Positions 52,801 to 62,234 of a stretch of DNA of 64,000 nt are shown here, piece after piece. The notes under the pieces are model-generated. The model worked only from the letters and a program-made list of their open reading frames with translations, had not been told where the DNA came from and made no database searches. A program made the translations under genes and the position numbers. Location: positions 4,381,501 to 4,445,500 of the forward strand of contig OW203732.1 in the NCBI GenBank assembly GCA_934045075.1, written 5' to 3'. Positions within the stretch are counted from its first letter, which is position 1, and every line of letters starts with the position of its first letter. Source of the stretch: Yponomeuta sedellus. Taxonomy: Eukaryota; Arthropoda; Insecta; Lepidoptera; Yponomeutidae.

Positions 52801-53433
52801 TAAAAACCTATTTAGAGGCTAAGAATTCCACCCATGCCGGGACTCGAACCCGCGACCTCTGGCTAACCGTGCCAGGGCTCTTTCCAACTGAGCTAATGGG
52901 TGACTCACCGGTATCAGTGAAATTTCGAACCTCTTTACATTATTCTCTGTATTACGTACAGGCAGCGACATCTGACTGAAGTAATTTGCATCACTTGCAG
53001 CCCCAAGTACCTACTTTGCAGTTAGGTTTTACATCGTAATGATATCGCTGTACCCATATGATTAAAATTTTTAATGCACTAACCCGTGCTAAGGACAACT
53101 TTAAAAACCTATTTAGAGGCTAATATTATTTATTTATTATTTCTTTTATTTTTTATCTCTTTAGACGCCTATGTTCGTCCCAATGCAGTCTCAGACCTTC
53201 TTTAGGCTTAATTACTAAGCGTGCCCACCGAAGATTGGCAATTTCTAACGCTGATGGGCGTTAGGAATTTCTAATGGGCGACTTTCAGTGAAATTTCGAA
53301 CCTCTTTACAATATTCTCTGTATTACGCCAGAGGTCACGGGTTCGAGTCCCGGCATGAGTGGAATTTTTAGCCTCTAAATAGGTTTTTAAAATTGTCCTT
53401 AGCACGGGCTAGTGCATTAAAGAGAATATAATG
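52801..53433 (+). mobile_element. Family T composite containing B-derived DNA
   Basis: 633 bp between AATTATACTTT copies (52790-52800, 53434-53444). Inverted head and body with tail and edge (to 53119), then about 150 bp matching 47887-48035 (CTCAGACCTTCTTTAGGCTT, CGTGCCCACCGAAGATTGGC), then a short sense head end (GGTTCGAGTCC) and tail. It inserted as one piece. Confidence 0.7.
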
Positions 53434-53590
53434 AATTATACTTTATAGTTAATCATTCACGAAACGAATACCAGCACATTACATTAAGAATAACATGTAC
53501 AAAGGAAACAGAAATCGATTTCCCTCATCAGAGCTGGGCTGGATCTTCGTGATAACTTATAAGTTAATTAGACTTTATTGATAGAATTCG

Positions 53591-53875
53591 GCGCTCGTGG
53601 CGGAGGCCTTATGTTGCCCATAAGGCCCATGTCACGCCTTATGGGCGTAAGCCATGTCACGCCCAGAAGGCCTTTGACATGGCTTAACGGCTACCATTAC
53701 ATGACACCCGGCACCAACGGCTTGACGTGCCTTGCGAAGCACGGAAGCACTTGGAAAAATGCCACTAGCGATAGTCACGGGACGGTCACCCATCTTGCAC
53801 CTGAGCGCACCTGTTGTTGCTTAACGCAAGTGATTGATTCCAATCACTCGGTTCGACTAGGCCACGAGTGCTTCT
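53591..53875 (-). repeat. 5S-SINE (F), rearranged 3' side
   Basis: From the right: CACGAGTGCTTCTAG, CAAGTGATTGATTCCAATC, GGACGGTCACCCATC (C box inverse) to GGCACCAACGGCTTGACG. The left part has a local duplication of ATGTCACGCC and AGGCCTTATG, and ends with a piece of the SINE start in the opposite direction (GGCGCTCGTGGCGG). Confidence 0.6.
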
Positions 53876-53894
53876 AGTAAAAACACCTATTCGT

Positions 53895-54095
53895 ACTGGG
53901 AATAAACACATATATAACCTCACGCCTGTATCCCAGAGTGGTAGGCAGAGACCAGGGTCTGCCACTTGCCACGATCCTGACAGATCACCTTCGCTTCATC
54001 AACCTTTGCCTTTCCCCTTTGCTAATACATCCCCTATTTGGTCGAAGTATGTCCACCTGGGACGTCCCTTACCAGCCCTTTAAATACTAAACACT
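53895..54095 (-). repeat. LINE 3' end, family C
   Basis: CCTCACGCCTGTATCCCAGA, GACAGATCACCTTCGCTTCA, an internal deletion, then CATCCCCTATTTGGTCGA and GGGACGTCCCTTACCAGCC. Confidence 0.6.
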
Positions 54096-54294
54096 TTAAA
54101 TACTAACAAAGAACCAAACACATTAGTGCTCAAGTGTACCTCACTACTCCGTGTAGGCTAAATAAATATTTTATACAATCAATGCAGACCGCGAGGCACG
54201 CGTTGCTTGGATTACAACCTATCAAGTGTTTCCTTTCGCGGGTACCTCAATATTTTGTTTTTGCAAAAGTGACGGAGAAACCTAAAAAGGAGTT

Positions 54295-54333
54295 AAGGTT
54301 CTACAGCAATAACACGGATTGCTGTAGAACCTT
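54295..54333. other. Perfect hairpin, 16-bp stem
   Basis: AAGGTTCTACAGCAAT and ATTGCTGTAGAACCTT around loop AACACGG. The frame 54134-54394 crossing it has no domain. Confidence 0.75.
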
Positions 54334-54408
54334 CTTGATGTGTAGGATGATATGTTATTTGACATATGCCGTGAAGGGGACATTCTCCAGCTAATTTGCA
54401 GTCAATTT

Positions 54409-54528
54409 GAAATGAAATGAAAAGGTTTTATTCAAAGTAGCGCAGAAGCTGCGCTTTACAATTCAAACTAGGTGTCCATTTCAAAATCTAGATCATTTTG
54501 GAGAAAAAATGAACAAAAAAACTCCAAA
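54409..54528 (-). repeat. Repeat family Y, copy 2
   Basis: GAAAAGGTTTTATTCAAAGT, AACTAGGTGTCCATTTCAAA and ATCATTTTGGAGAAAAAATG as at 28718. Confidence 0.55.
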
Positions 54529-54584
54529 CTTAGTCTTTCTAGTCGTATATTTCGTAACACTTAGAGGTGTTAAACGATTGTATT

Positions 54585-54770
54585 TTTTGATTCGCGATAC
54601 TCGTACATAATTATATTATTAAATGGGCCTAATCACGATTATTTTTTAATCGCAATTATTACCTTATTTCTCGATGTTCCGGCAGCGTTAAAGTTGCCGT
54701 GATCTCGGGTAGACTGAAGTGGCGAGTACGGTCAACTGTTGTGGGTAGTCACTTTTTACTTTTCGCACCT
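54585..54770. repeat. Half of a P-type foldback element (P4)
   Basis: GATTCGCGATACTCGTACAT, ATTACCTTATTTCTCGATG, GGCAGCGTTAAAGTTGCC and GATCTCGGGTAGACTGAAGT. The right arm is missing. Confidence 0.6.
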
Positions 54771-54773
54771 GCT

Positions 54774-55143
54774 AAATGATTCTCCAGGAGAATGTAATTA
54801 AAAAAATGTCAGAGGGGAAAATAAAAAGTATCAAAACATACGGGTATTGGCTCGAAGCGGAAGAGTAATTTTTGGGTTAAATCCTTACCTCGGGATACAA
54901 GCGTAACTTTTCGTGTGTGTGGCAATTAATCGTATTCGTATATTCACAATTTATAGTAAACGATTCTCCAGGAGAATGTACTTAAAAATGGCAAAGGGGA
55001 AAATAAAAAGTACCAAAATATAGGGATGTTGGCTTGAAGCGAAAGAGTTATTTTAGGCTTAAATTCTACTTCAGGATACAAGCGTGACTTTTCGTGTGTG
55101 TACGTAGGCAATTAGTCAAATTGGTATATTCACAATTGATATA
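54774..55143. repeat. Tandem duplication, two units of ~185 bp
   Basis: CGATTCTCCAGGAGAATGTA, GGGAAAATAAAAAGTA and AAGCGTGACTTTTCGTGTGT each occur twice at constant spacing (break near 54960), with about 15% difference by eye. Confidence 0.8.
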
Positions 55144-55564
55144 GAAGTATGGAACAGGATATTTATTTTTCTACTAATCAAAAAGGAAAATGTACACTTA
55201 TTTGTGGTCCATACAGATATAATAAGCATCGGTATAATAAGCACTTCCTCTAAGGCCCGCTGATTGGCTCCAACGTTACCTACCGCTGCTCTAAACAATA
55301 TTATTCTAAACAAAGGCCAAATTGTCTTTTCCCATACAAAATCTACACATAGTTCCATACATAATTCCATACGATTTCTTGCTCGCTCGGTTACAAACTG
55401 CCGAAGTCAAATTGTAAATGCACTTAATTACATTACATACATTGTATTTGTTCAACGTGCAATGTGTAGAGTGGATTCAAAATAAATTCAGTTTAGTTTC
55501 ACGAAGTAATTGCGTCATATTTAAGGCTGAAAAAGAAAAATTTCTTAAGTTTCGCACAAAATAC
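55144..55564. other. No recognised feature
   Basis: Nothing recognised. Confidence 0.4.
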
Positions 55565-55855
55565 TGTTTTTTTTATAACTTCATAAGATGCCATTTCGAG
55601 TTTTGGAAATGGCATCTTCTTCTTATTCAGGCTATATTATTTAGTGTACTGCTGGGCATAGCCCTCCCCTAATGAGCGTCATAGCGCCCTGTCTTCAGCT
55701 TGCCGCATCCAGCATCTGCCGGCAGTTTTTCGCTGATCGTCATCCCACCTAGTCGGAGGGCGTCCTACACTACGTGGCATCTTATGAAGTTATAAAAAAA
55801 AATGTTTATAACTTCATAAGATGCCATTTCCAAAACTCGACATTGGCAGAATCCT
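55565..55855. repeat. Foldback repeat split by an RTE-type LINE end
   Basis: AACTTCATAAGATGCCATTT occurs at 55578 and, after the insertion, as its inverse (55778-55790) and again directly (55812-55831). Removing the LINE piece joins a hairpin of about 30 bp per arm with loop GAGTTTT. Confidence 0.65.
55620..55780 (-). pseudogene. RTE-type LINE coding end
   Basis: Minus strand reads ..VGRPPTRWDDDQRKTAG.. and ..WMRQAEDRAL, a stop, then RSLGEGYAQQ. GRPP(T/A)RW followed by AEDR.LWR.LGE is the conserved RTE-like C-terminus. GGCATCTT on both sides is the likely TSD. The tail is GAA-rich. Confidence 0.7.
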
Positions 55856-55903
55856 AGCCACAAAAGTCAAATTCTTCTTAAATTCAAAAAGGAATAGTAT
55901 TCT

Positions 55904-55976
55904 AAAACCTATTTACAGGCTAGGCTTTTAAATTTGTCCTTAGCACGGGTTAGTGCATTAAAAATAAAAATAGTAT
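55904..55976 (+). mobile_element. Family T, minimal palindromic copy
   Basis: 73 bp between exact 14-bp copies of AGGAATAGTATTCT (55890-55903, 55977-55990). Only the inverted edge (AAAACCTATTTACAGGCTA) and the sense edge plus tail remain. Confidence 0.85.
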
Positions 55977-55990
55977 AGGAATAGTATTCT

Positions 55991-56603
55991 CTCAAATTAA
56001 TTACAGCGAACGATCAGTGACGTGTAAAACAAATAAGCCTTGTTTCCAACCCACTAGCACCATGAGTCAGCCTGTCGCCGACCCAGCGTGACGTCCGCAC
56101 TTTCACGGAATGTCTAAATGTCCGACATTTATTCTTATACTGCAACATTCTTACACTAGTCTCTTTTATAGACACACACCACTACCTCAGCGGTCGAAAT
56201 TTGCGAAACCGCGGTGAGCGCAGAGGTAAATATACCCACACTTTCTTTCTCTCTCTAAGAGAGAGCGTGTGCCTGCAATAGTACGTCAGGCTGCTTGTGC
56301 TTATGGTGGGAATAATTAAATTGGTTCGCTGAGAAATTACCAGATTTGAAGTTTAACGGCATACTTATACTGTCATTACCCTTTTCGTATGGAAAGCAGA
56401 CAACTATTCGGATCTGCAATACGCATGACGTAACTTTACTTTTATAGTTTATTACACATGAAAAAGACACATAACCTCTGATTAAAAAATATCAAACATC
56501 TAAGCCATATTTTGATACTCGCAAGAGAATTAATATGTATAGTGTACTATAGATTATCATTCTCTTTGTCAGACGTACTCGCTATTATTTAATCGATTTA
56601 TAA
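55991..56603. other. No recognised feature
   Basis: Short (TCTC)n/(GA)n run at 56245-56265 and the B-like CTCTCTAAGAGAGAGCGTGT; nothing else. The frame 56255-56470 has no domain. Confidence 0.35.
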
Positions 56604-56628
56604 AAAGACAAGGTTCTCAGTTCATCCA

Positions 56629-56708
<80 letters not shown>

Positions 56709-56733
56709 TGGATGAACTGAGAACCTTGTCTTT
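56604..56733. repeat. Palindrome with a (TA)n core
   Basis: 27-bp arms (AAAGACAAGGTTCTCAG.. at 56604-56630 and the exact inverse at 56707-56733) flank about 76 bp of pure TA. Similarity goes on outward over an AT-rich edge. Confidence 0.9.
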
Positions 56734-57387
56734 ATTTATATATATATATATAAACTGTCGAAAATAGGCGATCTGGATATGTTTAACTCCAAAGCTTGAA
56801 CGAAAAACTTAGTGCATATTTCTTTGGTTGTTATTATACTTAGAATTTATACTTAGAATTTAGTAGAATAGAATTTAGGTGAATGTAGTGTACTAAGCTT
56901 TAATTGGATTCTTACCCTGGGAGCTTCATTAGGTGCTTTAAATTTTACATTTTTAAAACCTCAGAGGTGATACCATATCAATTCTCGATAGTCAAGATAT
57001 GTAGACATAATCTGTGAAAAACTCTTCAATTTTGCAAAGGCTTTCATGTCATTATAGAGACAACGTTTCGACAATTCGACAACGTCCCACTTGTTATCTC
57101 CAATGTATGTAAATCACGTTCTCCAGAACATAAAATACCGTCTATCGGTTTTCAGAATAAATGCTTGCGTGGGTTTTTAGCAACTCGGGGATATATGGCA
57201 GCCATCCTGCAAACTATGCTGTCATTTGTTCCACGATCATTTACATGTGTTGTAGGAAAGCGGGGCATTTGTCTTATCTCGTTGCGGCTTAAAAGTGCTT
57301 AGAAGACGTGCTTGCGTTACGAAACAAGAACAAAATTAAATGGTTACAATCCCCTCTAATAATATCATGAGATAAGAATATTGTTAC
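56734..57387. other. No recognised feature
   Basis: Another (TA)n run at 56736-56750. Nothing else recognised. Confidence 0.4.
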
Positions 57388-57722
57388 CGCGCTCGTGGCC
57401 TAGTCGAACCGAATGGTTGAAATCAATCACTTGAGTTCAGCAACAACAGGCGCGGTCAGGTGCAGGATGGGTGTCCAGATGGGCTTCCGTGCTTCGCAAG
57501 ACACACTAAGCTTTTGGTGCCGGCTGTCGTGGATTGGCAGTCGTGAAGCCACGTCAGAGACCTTATGGGTGGCTTGATAACTTCTGACAGTAAGGCCCTC
57601 CACTGTCTTACAATCCTCCACCAATCCGGACTTGGCCCCCGTGGTGGAGTATGGCCTAACCTTCCTGCTAAGCAGGAAGAGACTAATGCCCCAGCGGTGG
57701 GGACATGCAAAGGTTGATATCG
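57388..57722 (+). mobile_element. 5S-SINE (F), internal deletion
   Basis: GCGCTCGTGGCCTAGTCG, CAGCAACAACAGGCGCGGTC, GGATGGGTGTCC, then a jump to GGGCTTCCGTGCTTCGC (about 40 bp lost), and the complete 3' part. Confidence 0.7.
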
Positions 57723-57800
57723 AAGAATATTTTTTATTGTACACACCCGAAATTAATTACAGAGACAATAGTTGCAAAAAAAGAGAAGAAGAAGGTACAC
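57723..57800 (-). repeat. LINE-tail-like repeat, family Z
   Basis: GAATATTTTTTATTGTACAC. Adjacent to F. Confidence 0.4.
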
Positions 57801-58324
57801 ATTTATCTGATCTAAGTCTTAAGTAGTTGTACCTAGTTTAGGCGAAGACTATGTACATCTATACGCATAATGAAAATATACATAAGAACCTTATGCATGG
57901 TGCCATATTCATTTTAATGTATATTTTTTTACTATACCAAATATATAAGTGATAAAATAAAATATATAAAATCTAAATCATCGTAAAGTAATGGACGAGA
58001 TTTTATTTTATTTTTATTTATTTCTTAGGTTTCACAACAGTTAATAGTACTGATATACAAACCAAACTTAAGACGATCAACTAAGATTAAGATACGTTAA
58101 CTAATTATAGTGAAACACAGCATGCATTAGTAATTGTTAAGTTGTAAAAATAGATAATTTTACGTGCTTAACGTTAAACTCAAATCAAACAAAAAACACC
58201 AGTTGTTCAGATTGAAAATCTACAATTATGTAAAAGTATATAAAATAGATACAAATATCGATCGCAAGGTGAACGAGCAGTCACCTAATAATCTTATCGT
58301 ACTTTTTTATGTAACCTTTAAACG
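57801..58324. other. No recognised feature
   Basis: AT-rich. Confidence 0.4.
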
Positions 58325-58580
58325 TTCAACTGCACAGATCTTCTCTCAAAGAGAGAGTAAGGGCTTAATTGCCACGCGTGTCCACCCCAAATGGGCAATT
58401 TTAAGCATTGAGTTATTTGAAACAACTTGACACTCAGGTTTCCTCACAATGTTTTCCTTCACAGTAAGCGAGTGGCATTGCTACTACAACTATACACATA
58501 ACTTAGAATAAAATAAAAAAGTTAGAAAACAAAGTCATTCGTTGGTATAATCCCGCACTACGAATCAAACTTAACTTACT
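58325..58580 (-). repeat. SINE family B
   Basis: CTGCACAGATCTTCTCTC, CGCGTGTCCACCCCAAATGG, GGTTTCCTCACAATGTTTTC and AGTCATTCGTTGGTATAATC. The head is degenerate. Confidence 0.55.
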
Positions 58581-58670
58581 GACACCCAATTACACCTTGA
58601 TATTTAAAAATCTTAAATAGGAACGGTGACCTACCAGTAACCTTCCAATCTTATTGTACATATCGATTTT

Positions 58671-58903
58671 AAAAAACCTATTTAGAGGCTAAAAATCCTG
58701 CCTGAACGTAATACAGAGAGTATTGTAAAGAGGTTCGAAATTTCACTGATGTCGGTGAGTCGCCCATTAGCTCAGTTGGAAGAGCCCTAGCACGAATAGC
58801 CAGAGGTCGCCGGTTCGAATCCCGGCATGGGTGGATTTTTTAGCCTCTAAATAGGTTTTTAAAATTGTCCTTAGCACGGGTTAGTGCAATAAAAAGAATA
58901 TAA
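58671..58903 (+). mobile_element. Family T, short inverted edge
   Basis: 233 bp between exact 14-bp copies of TACATATCGATTTT (58657-58670, 58904-58917). A 28-bp inverted edge, then CCTGCCTGAACGTAATACAG, head (A box TTAGCTCAGTTGG, B box GGTTCGAATCC) and tail. Confidence 0.85.
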
Positions 58904-58917
58904 TACATATCGATTTT

Positions 58918-59630
58918 CAAGCAACAATAAATTGGCAGAATCGATCGAGAAACAATTTCTAAACGGAAGTCCATGAAGAAATAATCATCAGAGGCCCCTT
59001 CTTTTTATGCCGGCACCATTCATAAATTCATAAATCCCTATAAACTACACGGCAATAAAAATCCTTCAGCGGCTGTACAACGACATTTTGAAGAATATAT
59101 AAAACAAGCATATCGTATGATCGTCGCTCAAAAACACAACTCGCCCGCGTATAAATATGGAACGGCCATAAAGTACTCAGATGTATGTTTGATCATTAGT
59201 TTTATTGTGTCGAATTGACTTGAATGGCGTGCAAGTGCCGGCGCCATTATTTTGGGATTCCGTGGAGAGTGACACCTCGCTGTGGTACAGAAGGGTTAAA
59301 ATAGATCACGTAAACTCACGGCTGTGTCCCAGACGGGTAGGCAGAGGCGTGAGTTTACCCGAAGTTTCTTTGACAAACTTCTTTTGTTGCATCCTACTGC
59401 TAACTACACTCTAACTAGTTCAAATGTTTGAAAACTGTGTCTTATTTCGATTTTTATTGAATAACTTAAAATTTTAAAGAAATTATGAAATTACCTACTC
59501 ACGCACGCAAATACTCCTGAAGAACCTTTAAATTTTCTTAAAATTAGAAAATTTTGAGTTTTTGCATTATTTAATTCATATTATTATTAGGTTGTATTTT
59601 TCTGAATTATTCTTTGTATGAAACTTTATA
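58918..59630. other. No recognised feature; C-like scrap
   Basis: 59313-59353 (GGCTGTGTCCCAGACGGGTA) resembles family C. No other match. The frame 59205-59414 has no domain. Confidence 0.35.
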
Positions 59631-60440
59631 AGCGCTCGTGGCGTAGTCGAACCAAGTGATTGGAATTAGGAGTGGGTCGTTGTCCGATTTTTCGACGACG
59701 AAACGCAACCGTTTTTTCTGGAACGAAAACAGGTCTTCGAAACGGTCCTCGTTCGCAACTGGTTTCATTGTATGCGAACGAGCAAGGCGCAGAGGACGGT
59801 CAAACGAGTGCGAACGAGACGAAATCACGAAACATCGGAAAAAATTAGTTGTTTTACACGATCTTCGACTGTATATTCATAGACATAGAGATTACTTTAT
59901 TGTATCACAGACCAAAACGAACGGAACGAGCAAGGAGCCGACGACGACGTCGCAATGATCTCATTACGTTCTAGGCTCTATTAATATAGCACTAAGGGAC
60001 ATATCCGCGTCAAACAATCTAAGGACTGGTCTCGCAACGAACAAACGCTGGCACTGCTTTAGAATGAAACGTAAAACGGTCCTATCGTCGCGGAACACAA
60101 AACGGTGTTATAAAACGGTTCGTCTTTGCAACGATCATGCCTAATTGGAATCCATCACTTGAGTTAAGCAACAACAGGCGCGGTCAGGTGCAGGATGGGT
60201 GACCGTCCCGTGACTACCACTATTGGCATTTTTCCGAGCGCTTCCGTGCTTTGTAAGGCACGTTAAGCTATTGGTGCCGGCTGTCATGTAATGGTAGTCG
60301 TTAATCGTTGTAAATTCGTTGATTACTTCTGACAGTCCAATCCTCCACCAAATCGGACTTGGCCCCGGTGTTGGGTATGCCCTTACCTTCCTGTGATGCT
60401 GGAAGAGACCCGTGTCCTAGCAGTGGGGGCATACAAGGTC
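59631..60440 (+). repeat. 5S-SINE (F), split by a hAT-like element
   Basis: AGCGCTCGTGGCGTAGTCG to GTGATTGGAAT (59666), then after the insertion ATTGGAATCCATCACTTGAG, GGATGGGTGACCGTCC and a worn 3' half ending near CAGTGGGGGCATACAAGG. Confidence 0.75.
59667..60143. mobile_element. hAT-like non-autonomous element
   Basis: 477 bp, exactly bounded by an 8-bp duplication ATTGGAAT (59659-59666, 60144-60151). Ends TAGGAGTGGGTCGTTG and (inverse) TAGGCATGATCGTTG. An 8-bp TSD with TAGG.NTG-type termini fits hAT. It is rich in CGAACGAG-type motifs. A 100-codon frame inside (59656-59958) starts in the host SINE and has no transposase motif. Confidence 0.75.
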
Positions 60441-60954
60441 GATGAAACTTATAAATAGATCGTATACGAGCTATGCTAGTTCTAGTATTCTTGGTAGCGA
60501 CAAATATGCATACTCACCAACGATAGAAACCGATTATTTCACTCACGTCTTTCACGAGCATCACACGTCTGCCTTCTTAAAGATGCGCAGCGCACGCACT
60601 GCCGTTATCAATGAAATGGCAATCGGATAATTAATTAAGGATATCACGTCGGCATAAACACGGCCAATTGCGGCGCGGGACCCTCACGTAGCCACGTTTA
60701 ATTCGCGCTTGGTAGCTTATCTCGTGGCGCGGTTACGCGCACCTGTGCGGACGTTGCCACGAGTCGCATGTATCATACTGTGATAAATGACGAGGACTTT
60801 TTGTGGTGCGCGTGTGATAAGTACTGTCGCCACAAAAAGTGTTAAGGTTTCGGAAGCGGGGTGCGCTAACGGGCTGCGGTGTTTCGAAAAGTATTTACAT
60901 TACGGCGTACAGTGCAGGAAATATAAGACTCTTCAATTAAACAGATAGATATAT
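60441..60954. other. CpG-rich stretch, possible regulatory DNA
   Basis: 60590-60890 is CpG-rich (GCGCAGCGCACGCACTGCCG, GTGGCGCGGTTACGCGCACC) and has an 11-bp inverted pair ACTTTTTGTGG/CCACAAAAAGT (60797-60840). No repeat match here and no exon recognised. Confidence 0.3.
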
Positions 60955-61030
60955 AGATAGATAGAAGGATTATTCTTTATTGTATATACATAGAAATCTA
61001 TATAGATTACAGTCGTTATGGGAAAATGAT
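60955..61030 (-). repeat. LINE-tail-like repeat, family Z
   Basis: (GATA)n, then GATTATTCTTTATTGTATA. Confidence 0.45.
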
Positions 61031-62234
61031 TAAGTAACAGGGACTTAGTACAAAAAACACAGAATTTTTTTTTTTTATTTGAAATAAATGCATGTATTAT
61101 AGTTTTAAAATCTCAAAGTAAATAATTGTGAAATTTTCTTAATAGAATAGAAGTTAGATAAATTAAAAGTTAAATATCGCAATGGAATATAAAAAATATA
61201 GTTATGAAAGATGATACAAAGCAACAGGGCCTTTGCACATTCAAGCTTAAGAGCACCTTTTTAAGACTATCGTGTTTGTATCTAATTGTAAAGATAATAA
61301 GATGATAAAACTTACAAGAGTTATATATGAAAAATAAGTTGATATATAATTATTTATCCAAAGAGACTGTATTATTGGGCCACTTGGACTGTAGGGCTCC
61401 GTAGAAGGAGATCCCTTTTACCTGTTTTACAGAATTAAAAACTTCATTTGAGTAATTTTCAATTTAATGTTATAAGTTAAAATTACTTTTATAAGGTCAC
61501 AAGTCACCTATTCCCGTTGACTTGTCTAATCTCCTTGCTCGATAGTTTTCCTTTTAAGTTTTTTATGCGCCACCGCCCTAAATATTTTAACTTTTTTACA
61601 ATCAACCGTTACAAATTTTGTAGATTTTATTAGACTAGGGCGTCCAAGAGAGGATGCCCTAATCTAAGAAAAAATTGTGATCAAAAGCTTCATATTTTCG
61701 AAACGTTTCCCGAACTCTCTGCACTCACGATTTGTATCCCTAATTTAGGTATACCCTACGGCCTTTTTTATTTTTTATATTTCTTTTTCGATAATTAAAT
61801 CAAAAAGGAAGTACCTACAGGAAAAAAAAAATTTATAACGGCGGTAACTTTATGAAAATACCAGACCATATTGGTCAAAAGTATACTAATGTTTTAATTA
61901 TAGATTGTGTGAGCAGTAAGCCAGATGTAACAGCAGCCTTAACTGTTACTTAGTTGCAACTTCTGATTAAATGTTCAATACGAATTACATTATATTTGTA
62001 TTTGAAAAGTTAATGTAAGTGAAGTGTTTGTACCTTGATTAAAAACTAGAATAAAGAAGTATTTGAATTGTTTATCAACGCGCACATAGTGTACAGGCCA
62101 AGTTCTCGGCCGGCCCTCAGACATATTTACACGAACCTATTCAAGCCCTTTTCTTTTTCCCCTCTATCTTCAAGGCTAGCTGTTTCACAGCACTGTTGTC
62201 ACATTAAACCATTACCTCAAATTCCATGCTGATT
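61031..62234. other. No recognised feature
   Basis: About 1.2 kb of AT-rich DNA with A/T runs. No repeat or coding signal recognised. Confidence 0.4.

Noticed and set aside
10118..58903. Family T as a DNA transposon with terminal inverted repeats
   Set aside because: TSDs are 9-16 bp and variable, the arm length and centre vary, some copies have no inverted arm, and one end is an A-rich tail. Retroposition fits better, although a DNA-element origin is not fully excluded.
59656..59958. 100-codon Arg-rich frame
   Set aside because: Begins in a 5S-SINE and runs into a hAT-like MITE; no transposase motif.
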